A DNA stretch of 38,101 bases from Candidatus Rifleibacteriota bacterium (GTDB lineage Bacteria > Muiribacteriota > Ozemobacteria > Ozemobacterales > Ozemobacteraceae), in the NCBI GenBank assembly GCA_012517355.1, contig JAAYVD010000021.1, positions 1 to 38,101 of the forward strand, in the 5' to 3' direction. Shown here piece by piece: positions 9,336 through 19,300 of the stretch. Within the stretch, counting starts at the first letter, position 1. The number at the start of each line of letters is the position of its first letter. The translations under genes and the position numbers were made by a program. A model generated the notes under the pieces. It searched no databases. It was not told the origin of the DNA and saw only the letters and a list, made by a program, of their open reading frames with translations.

Positions 9336-9525
9336 GCCGCCCCTTCCCCCGCGGCCTTGACGGAATGACATGAAAACGATGCCTGTACCAAGTGGTGAGA
9401 CGACGGACCAGAGCCGCCCGGACCACGCCACTCAAGCGGATCCCGCCTTTGGCCTGTCCCCGGCCGTGACGGCTGGAGGCCATCGCCAGTTGGCCATGGC
9501 GGGAACGGGGGAGGGGGGCGCTGGC

Positions 9526-11280
9526 TCATACGAACTTGAGGCGGCGGGCGGCGAACACCACCATCTGGAGCAGCAGCCAGCCGTGCGTCCAGCGGTCGAT
9601 TTTGGTGGTGCCGTAGGAGCGGTCGCGATACCGGATGGGGATCTCGACGATCTTCAGGTTCCGCTTGGCCGCGCCGAACAGCAGGTCGAAGTCGCCGAAC
9701 GGGTCGAAGTCGCCGAAATACGAACGGCCGGCGGCGATCGCGCGCTCGTCCCACCGCCAGAGGGCCTTCGTGCCGCACAGGGTGTCCTTGATCGGCTGCG
9801 ACAGCAGCCAGGAGAAGGCCAGGCTGAAGAACTTGTTGGCAAGGAAGTTGAGGAACCGCATGGCCTCGCCCTCCATCGGGTAGACCAGCCGGACCCCGTT
9901 GACGAAGCGGCCCCGGCCCTCCGCCAGCACCTCGTAGAACCGCGGCAGGTCCTCGGGCGTGACGGTCAGGTCGGAATCGAGGATCATCAGGATGTCCCCG
10001 GTCGCCCGCGCGAAACCCAGCCGCATCGCGTCCCCCTTTCCCTTGCCGGCCTGTTTCAGGTGCAGACAGGGAAGGTCGGGAAAGGCGGCGCGGCACCGCT
10101 CGATCTCCTCGGGGGTGCCGTCGGTGGAGCCGCCCTCGACCAGCACCAGCTCGGTCCGGCTGCCCATGCGCGGCAGCCGCTCGAACAGCGGCCGGATGTT
10201 CCCCACCTCGTTGCGTGCCGGCACGATCACCGAGACCGAGGGCGCGGTCCCGTGGGCAGGCATGGACGCCCCGGGTGGTCGCGGCCCGACGGCCCGGTCG
10301 GTTGCGGGATCGGCTTCCCGCGACGCGCCCAGTGGAGGAAAGGGAGCCCTTCCGACATCGTGTCGGTGGGGTTCCTCGTCGGCCGTTTCATTCGGCGCGG
10401 CGGGGGGGGAGGCGGTCCCGGAACCGTCCCCGGGGGTTCCTCCGCCTGCCGGATGGTTGCCGGCGAGCCCGGTGGCCGGGCCCGTTGCCGTGGCTTCGGG
10501 ACGCGGTCTCCCAGCCCCGGCGGCCGCCGCTCCCAGGTGGCGGCGCGGTTCGGCGAGCGGCGGGATGGCCAGGAAGAAGTGCGACAGCGCCAGGTGGCGG
10601 AAGGGGGTGATCTTGGCCAGGACCTGGTTCGCCAGGGTGGTGAGGCCGGGCACCGCGATGGGCAGCAGGATCTCCTCCCAGTGGCGGAGGGTTTCGAACC
10701 CGGACAGCGCCAGCAGGTTGACCAGGTCGCCGGGGGCGAACCAGTTCTGGGGCAGCACCGGCCGGGCGAGGCCGATGGCCCGGGCCCAGGTCAGGGGCAA
10801 TTCCCACAGGCGGCTGACCAGGTTGGCGACCACAAAGCCCGTGGGCCGCAGCAGCGGTCGCAGGCGCGCCAGCACCTCCTGCACGTCCCACAGGTCGTTG
10901 ACCAGGTCGGACAGCACGATCACGTCGAACGGCTCACCGTCCCAGGCGAAGGTGTGGGCGTCGGCCTCCTGGAAGGTCAGGGCGGGGAACCGGCGTCGGG
11001 CCCGCTCGACCATCTTCCCGGCGAGGTCGATGCCGAGCCCGAAGGAGGGCTCGAGGGCGGCCAGCAGGGCCCCTTCCCCGCACCCCACCTCGAGGACGCG
11101 CTGGCCGGGCGGCACCAGGAACCGGTAGATCTCGGCCAGGCGGGCGTGATAGGCCCTGCCCAGGTTCCAGGGGCGGGGGTGGGTGGCGGCCACCCGGTTC
11201 CAGTGGTCGCGGCGCCCGGCGAGAAAACGGTCGCGGCCGGCATCGTGAGGCCGGTCGGCCACGGTGGACGGGGTGGTCAT
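9526..11280 (-). CDS. Methyltransferase-GT2 glycosyltransferase fusion protein
   Basis: This 584-residue, two-domain protein has a class I methyltransferase at residues 1-250 (motif I VLEVGCGEGALLAAL near 62-76). A GT2 glycosyltransferase of the dolichol-/polyprenyl-phosphate mannosyltransferase type occupies residues about 345-584 (VSVIVPARNE, nucleotide-sugar loop LVEGGSTDGT, metal site DSDLTVTPED, and the YGTTKIDR segment near the C-terminus). The linker of about 95 residues is Pro/Ala/Gly-rich and contains a decayed palindromic element at 10296-10372. The ATG overlaps the stop of the DUF2079 gene (ATGA), so the two are coupled. Likely role: transfer of a sugar to a polyprenyl carrier for envelope glycans, with a methylated product or intermediate. 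Confidence 0.88.
   Translation of the reverse strand: MTTPSTVADRPHDAGRDRFLAGRRDHWNRVAATHPRPWNLGRAYHARLAEIYRFLVPPGQRVLEVGCGEGALLAALEPSFGLGIDLAGKMVERARRRFPALTFQEADAHTFAWDGEPFDVIVLSDLVNDLWDVQEVLARLRPLLRPTGFVVANLVSRLWELPLTWARAIGLARPVLPQNWFAPGDLVNLLALSGFETLRHWEEILLPIAVPGLTTLANQVLAKITPFRHLALSHFFLAIPPLAEPRRHLGAAAAGAGRPRPEATATGPATGLAGNHPAGGGTPGDGSGTASPPAAPNETADEEPHRHDVGRAPFPPLGASREADPATDRAVGPRPPGASMPAHGTAPSVSVIVPARNEVGNIRPLFERLPRMGSRTELVLVEGGSTDGTPEEIERCRAAFPDLPCLHLKQAGKGKGDAMRLGFARATGDILMILDSDLTVTPEDLPRFYEVLAEGRGRFVNGVRLVYPMEGEAMRFLNFLANKFFSLAFSWLLSQPIKDTLCGTKALWRWDERAIAAGRSYFGDFDPFGDFDLLFGAAKRNLKIVEIPIRYRDRSYGTTKIDRWTHGWLLLQMVVFAARRLKFV
10296..10372 (-). repeat. Palindromic element copy, in frame inside the MT-GT linker
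   Basis: This is a shortened copy (about 65 bases between its GGTCGG-like ends instead of 81). It has the conserved CTTCCGACATCGTGTCGG end, seen here as reverse complement. On the gene strand it reads HRHDVGRAPFPP, which is frame 1 of the element. It is oriented with the gene. Confidence 0.65.
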
Positions 11281-12737
11281 CGGAGGACTCCCTTCGGATC
11301 GGGGTCGGCGGCCAGCCGCCGGTAGAGTCTGAGATCGGCATTTTCGTAGATCATCTGGTGGTCGGGGGAAGCCTGCAGCCGGCGGTCGAACCCGGCCAGT
11401 TCCGCCGCGCTGAAGGCGGGGTAGCCGGGCAGGTACTTCGGCAGCACCACCAGGTCGGCCTCGGCCAATTTCAGCGGGAAGTAATACAGGGCCGGCCGCC
11501 GCCAGAACCGCGCGGCCACGGCCGGTGGCGCCGACAGCGAAGCGTCGGGCGGGATCAGCCCGCTGAGCGGGTCGAGGTTGCCCGCCAGCTCGGCGAGGCG
11601 GGGGTCGACCCCTTCCCAGGCCCAGCCGAGGGTCGGCACCACGAAGAGGGAGAGGCCCACGCCGAGCAGGGCCAGCCCGGCCAGCAGGCCCCGGCGCCAG
11701 GCCGGGCCGAGGGTGGCGGCCGAGTGCAGGCTGGCGATCAGCAGCACGGTGCCGAGGGCGGCTCCGTAATGGTGCCCGAGCAGGCCGGTGTCGGTCGAGG
11801 CCGACAGCAGGTTCTGGGCCGCGGCGGGCAGGGCGGCCAGGAGCATGGGAGTGGGGCGCAGCAGCGGCAGGGCCAGCAGCGGGCCGAGCATGCCCAGCAG
11901 GTAGCGGCCCTTCCCCCCCGAACCCAGCACGGCGAGGGTCTCCCCCGGCCCGGCCGCCAGGTGGGCATACCGGCCGAAGGCGTGGCCGGAGATGCCGAGC
12001 GGGATCAGGAGGCCCAGGTAGAGCAGGAAGGCGGCGCCGGCGGGGGCATACCAGCGGCGGTCGGCCGGCCAGGTCCAGGCCAGGGCGAACAGGAAGAAGG
12101 CGGCGGTCAGGGCCAGTTCCTCGCTGCCCGCCACCAGCAGGGCCAGCAGGCCCACCGTCGCCGCCGGCCGCCCCGCCGCTGCGGTCAGGGCGGCGCCGGG
12201 CAGCAGCAGCGGGGCGAGGTGGCGGAAGGAGAAGTCATACGTGGTCTGGGCCAGCGCCAGCTGGGGATGCAACAGGAAGACCACCGCCGCCGCCACGCCC
12301 GTCCGTTCGTCGCCGCCGGCCAGGCGGTGGGCCAGCAGGCCGGCGAGCACCGCCCCGCCCGCGTGGGCGAGATGGACGACGGCCGACAGGGTGAGCGGGT
12401 GGGGGACGACCGCGAACAGCCACGAGAGCGGGTAGAGAAGCAGGTGCACGTGGAACCGGAACAGGTCCATCGTCTCCTCGGTCATCACGGTCACCGTCCA
12501 GCCCAGCCCCAGCGAATGGCGGTAGAGGAGCTGGGCCCAGAAGGCGGTGTCGACGCCGAGGTCCCAGGCCTGCCACCGGAGCCAGCTGACCCGGAAGCAG
12601 AAGGCGGCCCAGGCCAGGGCCAACAGGCCGAGGAAGGCGAGGAACCGGCGGGAGGTGGGGGCGGCCGGGGAGGTCATCGCGCTGATCCCAAGCTCTTCGG
12701 GGGGGTGGCCAGGGCCTGTCGGCAGGGGGTTCATCAT
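11277..12737 (-). CDS. DUF2079 polytopic membrane protein
   Basis: This 486-residue integral membrane protein has about ten hydrophobic segments. Its N-terminal part shows the DUF2079 pattern: an early WDLGVDTAFWAQ block, then TMDLFRFHVHLLLYPLSW. The C-terminal 120 residues are soluble and would face the periplasm. DUF2079 proteins resemble GT-C glycosyltransferases that use polyprenyl-linked sugars, which fits the neighbouring polyprenyl-phosphate glycosyltransferase domain. It is first in a minus-strand operon and overlaps the next gene by ATGA. AAGGAACCAGG precedes two adjacent ATGs, and the outer one is used here. A perfect TATAAT lies 25 bases upstream. Confidence 0.87.
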   Translation of the reverse strand: MMNPLPTGPGHPPEELGISAMTSPAAPTSRRFLAFLGLLALAWAAFCFRVSWLRWQAWDLGVDTAFWAQLLYRHSLGLGWTVTVMTEETMDLFRFHVHLLLYPLSWLFAVVPHPLTLSAVVHLAHAGGAVLAGLLAHRLAGGDERTGVAAAVVFLLHPQLALAQTTYDFSFRHLAPLLLPGAALTAAAGRPAATVGLLALLVAGSEELALTAAFFLFALAWTWPADRRWYAPAGAAFLLYLGLLIPLGISGHAFGRYAHLAAGPGETLAVLGSGGKGRYLLGMLGPLLALPLLRPTPMLLAALPAAAQNLLSASTDTGLLGHHYGAALGTVLLIASLHSAATLGPAWRRGLLAGLALLGVGLSLFVVPTLGWAWEGVDPRLAELAGNLDPLSGLIPPDASLSAPPAVAARFWRRPALYYFPLKLAEADLVVLPKYLPGYPAFSAAELAGFDRRLQASPDHQMIYENADLRLYRRLAADPDPKGVLR

Positions 12738-12761
12738 CCTGGTTCCTTGGTCATCGCCGGC

Positions 12762-12767
12762 ATTATA
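12762..12767 (-). promoter_or_regulatory. -10 box TATAAT for the DUF2079 operon
   Basis: A perfect TATAAT on the minus strand lies 25 bases before the DUF2079 ATG. No good -35 box stands 16-18 bases upstream. The gap 12738-13136 between this operon and the cyclase gene shows no recognisable gene. Confidence 0.45.
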
Positions 12768-13136
12768 CCGCAGACCCCGGTCGACGACCCCGGGCCGGCT
12801 GAGAGGTGCCTGGTGGCCCGACCATCCCGATGGGCAGAGTCTTGCCGGGGGGGGGTGGGGACGCGGCCGATCCGAGAGCGATTCCCCTCACCCAGCAGGC
12901 GGCGGCACAGTCCGGGTCGCGACCGATCCGCGATTGCCGCCCCCACTTACAGGGTTCTGGGCCACACCCGCGCATCGAGTTCCTGAGGTCACGACCGGCT
13001 CGAGGCCGCAGTGGCTCCCCCAAACAGGTCTGGCCGATCTGGTCGCCGCCGCTCATCGCCAGCGGGACCGCGAGGCCGCCGTGGTCCCACATCAGGTCCG
13101 GCCAACCCCTTCCCGGGTGGCTTTCCGGGCTCGGCG

Positions 13137-16100
13137 TCAGGCCAGGCGGAAGGTCTCGACCGCCTGCCGCTTGCCCTTGACCTGCGTGGTGGCCAGCTTT
13201 TCCGCAGGGGGCGGGCTGGCGAGGGAAGCGAGGAACTGGCCCGACACCACCACGGTGACGCGGTCGCCGCCGCCGGTCGTGGCCCCGAACGGCGGGCCGG
13301 CCTTCCCCTCGGCGTCGGCCAGGGCCGCCAGGCGCGCCGCCAGGTTCACCGTGTCGCCGATCACCGTGTAGTCCATGCGGACCGACGGGGCGCCCAGGAT
13401 GCCGGCCACCGCCTCGCCCGCGTTGATGCCCATCGCCACCGGCAGGTCGCCGACCCCCGCCCGCACCGCGTCGACGACAGCGAGGGCCGCCCGCCCGGCG
13501 GCATCCGCCCCGCCGAGCCGCTCGTGGTCGAACACGGCGAGGATCTTCTCGCCCATGACCTTGTCGATCTCCCCGCCGGTGGCGGCCACGGTTCCCGACA
13601 CCGCCTCCAGGTGGCGGGCCAGCGCGGCGAAGATCCGCTCCTCCGTGGTCGGACTCCGGGTGGCCGGACCCCTGGCGTCGGGCGAAACGGGCGTTTCGCG
13701 CCGCTCTCCATGCCGGGAAGGGGGCACTTCCGACCTCGTGTCCGTCGGATCCCTGGGCGGAGCGGACCCCCCGGATGATCCCCTGCCCTCGTCGGCGCGG
13801 ACGTGGACCGCCGAAAAGAGGACGGTGACGTGGCGAAGTTCCCCCCGGCGCGCAGCGGCCCGGACGTCCCGGTCCTGGGCGGCCCGGCGGACCGAAGCCG
13901 ACACGTATTTCCCCAGGATCTCCCGTTCGCGCAGGGCCTGCTTCATCTGGTGGAAGGCCCGCGCCAGCGTGCCGAACTCGTCGGTCCGGGCGGCGTCGTG
14001 CGGCAGGGTGAGGTCGGGCTCGCGGGGCAGCCGGCGCATGGCCCCGAGAATCCGCTCGAGGGGGCCGAGGAAACCCGCCAGGGAAACGAGGGACGCCCCG
14101 AGGGCCAGCAGCACGCCCGCCGCGAACACCCACCGGAACCAGACGCGCAGGCCTCCCCCCGGGTCGACCAGGATGGCCTCCCCCGCGATGATGGTGGACG
14201 GCATCCAGGTGGCGGGAAACACCTCGCGCAGCGACCAGGCCCGGCCCTCCCGCACGGTCTCGCGGCGCCCGAGGTTGTCCTGGCGCACCCGCCGGACGAG
14301 GTCCAGCAGGCCGGGACAGGTGGCGAGCCCGGGCGGATTGGAATTCAACAGGTGCTGGGCCTGGTGCTGGGCGAACAGGGCCCGGCCCGGCCGGGGGTTG
14401 TCGCCGCCGGTGAAGGCGATGGACAAGCCGCGGTCGTTGAGGAAGGTCTGGTCGAGGATGCAGCCGAGGATCATCAGCCGCCCCTTGGGAGTCGTCACAG
14501 GAACGTACAGGAAGAAGAGGTTGCCGATGTGGCCCTGCAGCACCGACAGGAATCCCGGGTTGCGGAGGGCGCGCAGGAACCAGTCGGGGCCGACCAGGCT
14601 GCTGAAGGTGTCGCGGGCCATCTCGAACTCGAGGCCGCTCTTGTCGATGCCGTCAGGGGTGGGCGACCCCGTCCGGTCCAACCGGTCATGGATGGCCCGG
14701 CCGAGGATGAGGAACGGTTTCACCAGTTCCCCGATCCCCCCGCCCTGACCGCTTTCCAGCCAGGAGAAGCCCCGGGAGAACCCGCCTGGCCCGGCCAGGA
14801 AGAAGACCGTGCCGAGCCGGTAGCCGTCGGGGAGGGACATGCCTGCCCGGATTTCCCTGACCACGCTTTCGAACAGGGGTTGGCCTTCCCCGGTCTCGAA
14901 GGCGGTATCGAGGCGCCGGGCGAGGTCAGGGGTGCCGGCCAGTCGCAGGAAGACCGTGCGGAGGGCCACCGTGCCGCGGCGCGTCAGGGCGCAGGGCTCC
15001 CACAGGTCGGTCTCGAGGGCGGTGGCGGCTTCCTGCACCTTGCGCATGGTGAGTTCCTCGGCTGCCTGGCGGAACGCCCCGCGCAGGATCGACATCGGCA
15101 GCAGCACGACCAGGACGAAGGCGCCGATCAGCACCCACCCGACGTTCAGCCGGGGCCCGCGCCCGAACAGCGACCGTTCCCCCACCAGGAAGAAACCCGC
15201 GCCGGCCAGGAGCCCCATTCCCACCGGCAGCCAGGGGAACCCCTTCCCCGTCTCCCGCGCCGGGAAGGGGAGGGCCAGGAACAGCGTTCCCCCGGGCTCG
15301 GGCAAGGGGCGCTCGAAGACCAGGAAACCGTCCAGAGAGCGGGTCCGGCGGGTGGGCCGGGGGACCCCCTGGCGAGGCGCCGAACGGGCGTTTCGCGCCG
15401 CCATCCGTGGCGGCCCGGGGGCCCTTCCGACCTCCTGTCGTTCGGGCCCGGGCGTCCGGTTCCCCGGTTCCACCGGGCGGGCGGCCGCGGTTTTCAACCG
15501 ATGCCAAAGGCGGTCGAGGCCCTGGACCGGGGCGGGGTCCCCGGGGCCGTCGCCGGCCGGACTGGTCAGGATCTTCCCGTCCGCGCCCCGGAACAGGAGA
15601 TGGGCCCTCCCCTCCCGCCAATGCCGGCACAACTGCCGGACCCCGAATCCTGCCGGAACGTCCCGCAGGTCGATGACCGCATACAGCAGCCCCTCCTGGA
15701 TCGTCTTCTTGCTCGAGGACACCTCTGGCCAGGACTCCCACCAGAAGGCCCGGCTGCCTTCGACGGTGGTTCCCCAACGGATCTGGCCGTGGGAATCGAC
15801 GGTGATCTGGTCCTCGGGAATCGGGTATCGCAGCACTTTCCCGAGCGCGGTGGCGGTGCCTGCGAAGCGGCCCTCCCGGTCTTCCACGTCTGCCAGGATG
15901 TAGGCGATCAGGTCGGCCCCCGACACCGCGGCCAGGCCGAGGCCCCCGTCGTGCCCGGCTCCGGTCGCGGTTTCCGAAGCGGGGGGGGCGGCGGCCAGGA
16001 AGATGTCGTGGCGCGGGAAATCCCGGCCCAGCTCCCGCTGGTGGATCTCCCGCCATTCGGTCGCGGTGGGGAACCTCCCGGCGGCTTGCCGGACGTCGGC

Positions 16101-16310
16101 CAGGGCCCGATGGAACCGTTCCAGCCGCTTCTGCAACTGGATGTCCGGGGCGGCGGCCACCTCCGCGGCGTTCGCCAGGCGGTTGCCTTCCTCGAGGGCC
16201 CGCTCGAGGGCGAGGCGGTCTTCGGCCTCTGTTTCCAGGCGCCGGTCGGTCGCCAGGAACACGTAGGGAAGGCCCAGAAACACCAGCAGGGCGAACAGAC
16301 CCCTGGCCAT
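13137..16310 (-). CDS. Membrane class III nucleotidyl cyclase homologue, C2-like (metal Asp residues missing)
   Basis: This protein of 1057 residues has a first TM at the N-terminus, an extracytoplasmic region, a TM pair near 350-400, a second large sensor region (about 400-690), a TM, HAMP and a C-terminal cyclase domain (about 825-1057). The first strand reads VTVLFSAVHV, where active enzymes have FxDI, and the second metal Asp position reads VMGEKILAVF instead of IGD. The substrate and transition-state set is intact: EIDK, then DYTVIGDTVNLAARL with Asp, Asn and Arg. Alone it should not bind catalytic metal, but it matches the C2 half of animal cyclases. Two palindromic elements lie in frame (residues about 287-316 and 853-882), the second inside the cyclase domain. 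The ATG at 16310 follows the upstream stop by 5 bases. Confidence 0.85.
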   Translation of the reverse strand: MARGLFALLVFLGLPYVFLATDRRLETEAEDRLALERALEEGNRLANAAEVAAAPDIQLQKRLERFHRALADVRQAAGRFPTATEWREIHQRELGRDFPRHDIFLAAAPPASETATGAGHDGGLGLAAVSGADLIAYILADVEDREGRFAGTATALGKVLRYPIPEDQITVDSHGQIRWGTTVEGSRAFWWESWPEVSSSKKTIQEGLLYAVIDLRDVPAGFGVRQLCRHWREGRAHLLFRGADGKILTSPAGDGPGDPAPVQGLDRLWHRLKTAAARPVEPGNRTPGPERQEVGRAPGPPRMAARNARSAPRQGVPRPTRRTRSLDGFLVFERPLPEPGGTLFLALPFPARETGKGFPWLPVGMGLLAGAGFFLVGERSLFGRGPRLNVGWVLIGAFVLVVLLPMSILRGAFRQAAEELTMRKVQEAATALETDLWEPCALTRRGTVALRTVFLRLAGTPDLARRLDTAFETGEGQPLFESVVREIRAGMSLPDGYRLGTVFFLAGPGGFSRGFSWLESGQGGGIGELVKPFLILGRAIHDRLDRTGSPTPDGIDKSGLEFEMARDTFSSLVGPDWFLRALRNPGFLSVLQGHIGNLFFLYVPVTTPKGRLMILGCILDQTFLNDRGLSIAFTGGDNPRPGRALFAQHQAQHLLNSNPPGLATCPGLLDLVRRVRQDNLGRRETVREGRAWSLREVFPATWMPSTIIAGEAILVDPGGGLRVWFRWVFAAGVLLALGASLVSLAGFLGPLERILGAMRRLPREPDLTLPHDAARTDEFGTLARAFHQMKQALREREILGKYVSASVRRAAQDRDVRAAARRGELRHVTVLFSAVHVRADEGRGSSGGSAPPRDPTDTRSEVPPSRHGERRETPVSPDARGPATRSPTTEERIFAALARHLEAVSGTVAATGGEIDKVMGEKILAVFDHERLGGADAAGRAALAVVDAVRAGVGDLPVAMGINAGEAVAGILGAPSVRMDYTVIGDTVNLAARLAALADAEGKAGPPFGATTGGGDRVTVVVSGQFLASLASPPPAEKLATTQVKGKRQAVETFRLA
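13663..13750 (-). repeat. Palindromic element copy inside the cyclase domain
   Basis: This is a full 81-bp unit plus terminal repeat in the gene's sense direction. It adds 27 residues beginning PTDTRSEVPP and ending SPDARG. The GCGAAACG/CGTTTCGC stem is perfect here, while the central GCCGCC/GGCGGC stem is degraded. Confidence 0.85.
15361..15449 (-). repeat. Palindromic element copy in the sensor region of cyclase A
   Basis: This copy is oriented with the gene and read in element frame 1 (ERQEVGRAPGPPRMAARNAR). It sits in an Arg/Pro-rich linker before the second TM pair, the position that also holds the arrays in the upstream cyclase. Confidence 0.8.
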
Positions 16311-16315
16311 CCGCC

Positions 16316-19300
16316 TCACTCGGCCTCCTCCAGCGAGACGAGTTCCCACGCCTCTTCCCCTTTGATCTGCCGGAACCGCTCCGGGGAGCAGGCGCGGCAG
16401 ATCTCTTCGGCCACGACGATCCGGGTGAACAGCCCGTGCTTGGAACAGGCCTCAAGGCGCTCGGCCTGGTGCGGAACCTCCCCGAGCAGCACATGGTCGC
16501 GACGGCTGCTGGCCCGGACCGTCCCCCGCAGGATGGGACCCCAGGCGATGCCGATGCCGATGCCGTAGGTGAAGCGTCCCGCCTTCGCCCGTTCAGCCTG
16601 GGTCTGCTCGTGCGCCCGGCGCATGGCGATGGCGCCGTGCAGGGCGCGGGGAATGGCGTCGCGGGGCAGGTCGTCGAAGAAGGCGGCCACCACCGCGTCG
16701 CCGATGAACTGCTCGACGAGCCCGCCGGCCTCCTGCAGGGCGGTGGCCATCCGTTCGTGGTGCGCGTTGAGCATGCCGACCACGTCGTCGGGCGCATGTT
16801 CCTCGGAGAGGGTGGTGAATGACCGGATGTCGGAGGTCAACACCACCCCGGTCTGGGTGCGGGGGACGTCCCTCGCCGATCCGTCCTGGGCGCTCAGGTC
16901 GGCATCCAGGGCGGCCGAGACGAACCGGCCCAGGGTCCGGCGTTCCTCGAACCCCTGGATCATCTCGTCGAAGGCCCGCGACAGGTCGCCGAGCTCGTCG
17001 GCGCGGTCCAGCCCGAGGCGGAAGGCGAGGTCACCGCCCGCCACCCGTTGCAGGCCGGATGCCACGAACCCCAAAGGCTCGAGCAGGTGGTCGGTCAGGA
17101 TCAGGCCCACCGCCAGGACCGCCCCGAACAGCAGGCAAAGCAGGACCCCCAGCCACCTCCGTTCGCGTTCGGCCTGTTCGCGCAGCGGCCGGAGCGGGAC
17201 GATGGACCCGTAGAGGAGGGTCGAGGCCACCGTGCCGGGCTGGACCAGGTAGGCGACCTCGTCGACGATCTCGCGTTGGGCCGCCTGGCTGGAGGCGGCC
17301 AGTCCGAGCAGTTCGTGCAGGGACCGCCCGGCGCGGGACTGCCAGAACTCCCGGTGCTGGGGATGCAGGGGCAGGGCGGCCCGGTTCTCCCGGGCGGCCA
17401 GGAACAGCCGCGGTTGATCCGCCCCCGGGGGCTGGCGGCGGAGACGGGCCCGCAGATAGCGCGTCCATTGCGGCAGGGCCTCCGAGCGGAAGGCGATCAC
17501 GCTCGCGAGCTTCCCTTCCTGCGCCACGAAATCGTAGCACTGCAACTGGGGCCGGCCGGTCCCGGTGAAGGTGAGGGCCTGCTGGCGGGCCCGGTAGAAG
17601 GCCCAGTAGGCCTCCCGACGCAGGCCGAACTTCAGGGCGTTCGCCAATGTTCCGCCACCGGAAGTCTCCTGGATGAGCCGCACCGATTCGGAGGAGACTC
17701 CCATGCCCATCTGCTCGCAGCACCCCAGCACGAAGCCCAGCATGTAGTACATGCCGTGCGTTCCCGTGGATGGATGGCCGTCGGGGCCCTCCCAGGTCCG
17801 GCAGCCCGTGGTCATGTGGAACAGGACGAGCGAGTCGAGGGACAAGGCGAGGCCCGGCCGGGCGAACGCGGCGAAGGCCTGTCCCACCCCGGCGGGGCGT
17901 GGTGCGGCCCCCTCGGCGATCAGGGCCACGGCCCAGGCCTGGCTGGCCAGCAGCTCCCGGGAGACCTGCTGGAAGCGGTGTTCGACGACCCGGGCCTCCC
18001 GGTCGAGGTCGGCGATCCGGTCCCGCTGGTGCCGCAACAGGTCCTCCTGCCGTCGCGCCCGCGCCGACTCGATGAAGAAGGAACCGAAGACATCCAGCAG
18101 GAAGAGCACCATCCCCGCCAGGAACAGGTACAGCATCAGGAGCCGCCACCGCACCGACGCCAGGGGCGTGCGCCCCGTCAGCCGCCAGTGGCCCAGGGCG
18201 ATGGCCCACACCACCGCCAGCAGCCCCATGACCAGGGGAAGGGCGGGAGAAGCGGCGGTCACGCCCAGGCCGGGCCGGCCGAACAGCCAGAGTTCCCCGT
18301 CCAGGTTCGGGTCGAGGATTGCCCGGAACACCCGCCACCCTCCGGCCAGAGTCGTGGGCCGGTTGGCGGGAATCTGCCGGGTGAGGCCGGCCAGGGACCA
18401 GGAGGTCAGCAGGGTGGCCGGAGAAAGGCCCGTATAGCGGTTTTCCAGGGGAAAGAAGAACCCGCCCGTCGGGGAGGTGGACGGTCCCCCGGGGATGCCT
18501 GCAACGGGCGGGTCGCGCCGCCCTGCGGTCCGGTCCGGGGGAATGGCCGGCCTCATGTCGGTCGGCCCCTTGGCGGCGCGCGAAACGAGGGATTCTCGCC
18601 GCTCTCCGTGCGGGCCAGGGGGGACTTCTGACCTCGTGCCGGTCGGCCCCCTGGCGATCTGCGAAACAGGGGTTTCGCGCTCCCCTCCTGGTTGGCCAGG
18701 GGGAATCCCTTCCGGCGTCGGGTCCGACGGGTCCCGGTCTGGGTCGATCTCCGTGAAGGTGTAGCGATAGAGGTCCGGCTGGGCTTGCTCCAGGCTCTTG
18801 CGGGAAGCCGAAGCCGGGCCGGACAACGGGACCGGCCCCGTTGCCGCAGACGAAATGGCAGTGTCGCGCTGTTCCTCGTGGGGGTCAGGGGGCCTTTCCG
18901 CCCTCGTTCCGGTCGGCCACTTTGTACGCGAAACAGGGCTTTCCTGCTGCCCTCCGCGGCGGCGAAGGGGAATCCCTTCCGCCCTCGTTCCGGTCGGGTC
19001 ACTCGCGAGGTCCGGCCCGGCCGGGGCAACGGTGGCGGTGGCCGGGGCGGCGGGCGTGGAGGGGGTTCCGATCCGGTCGGCGGCCGGGAGGTAGACGGCG
19101 AACGGCAGAAGGGCGGGCAGGTGGTCGGCTGAACCGGCCAGCTGTCGCAGCAACCAGGCCTTGCGGGCGGGGGGGTCGGGAACCTCCGTCAGCATGAGCA
19201 GGAACGCCCCCGCCAGCCGGCCGCCGGGCCGGACGGGCATCCAGAGGAAGCGGAGGTCCTTCCCCCCCTGGAGGCCCGGCATCAGGCGACCTTCGGCATG

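Noticed and set aside
12763-14133. Long minus-strand frame overlapping the cyclase A end
   Set aside because: Out-of-frame shadow of the cyclase domain. The residual 12738-13136 gap shows no coding bias.
18479-18997. Regular 81-base tandem repeats as a CRISPR array
   Set aside because: Units are whole-length homologous with no unique spacers, are translated in frame, and have no cas genes near.
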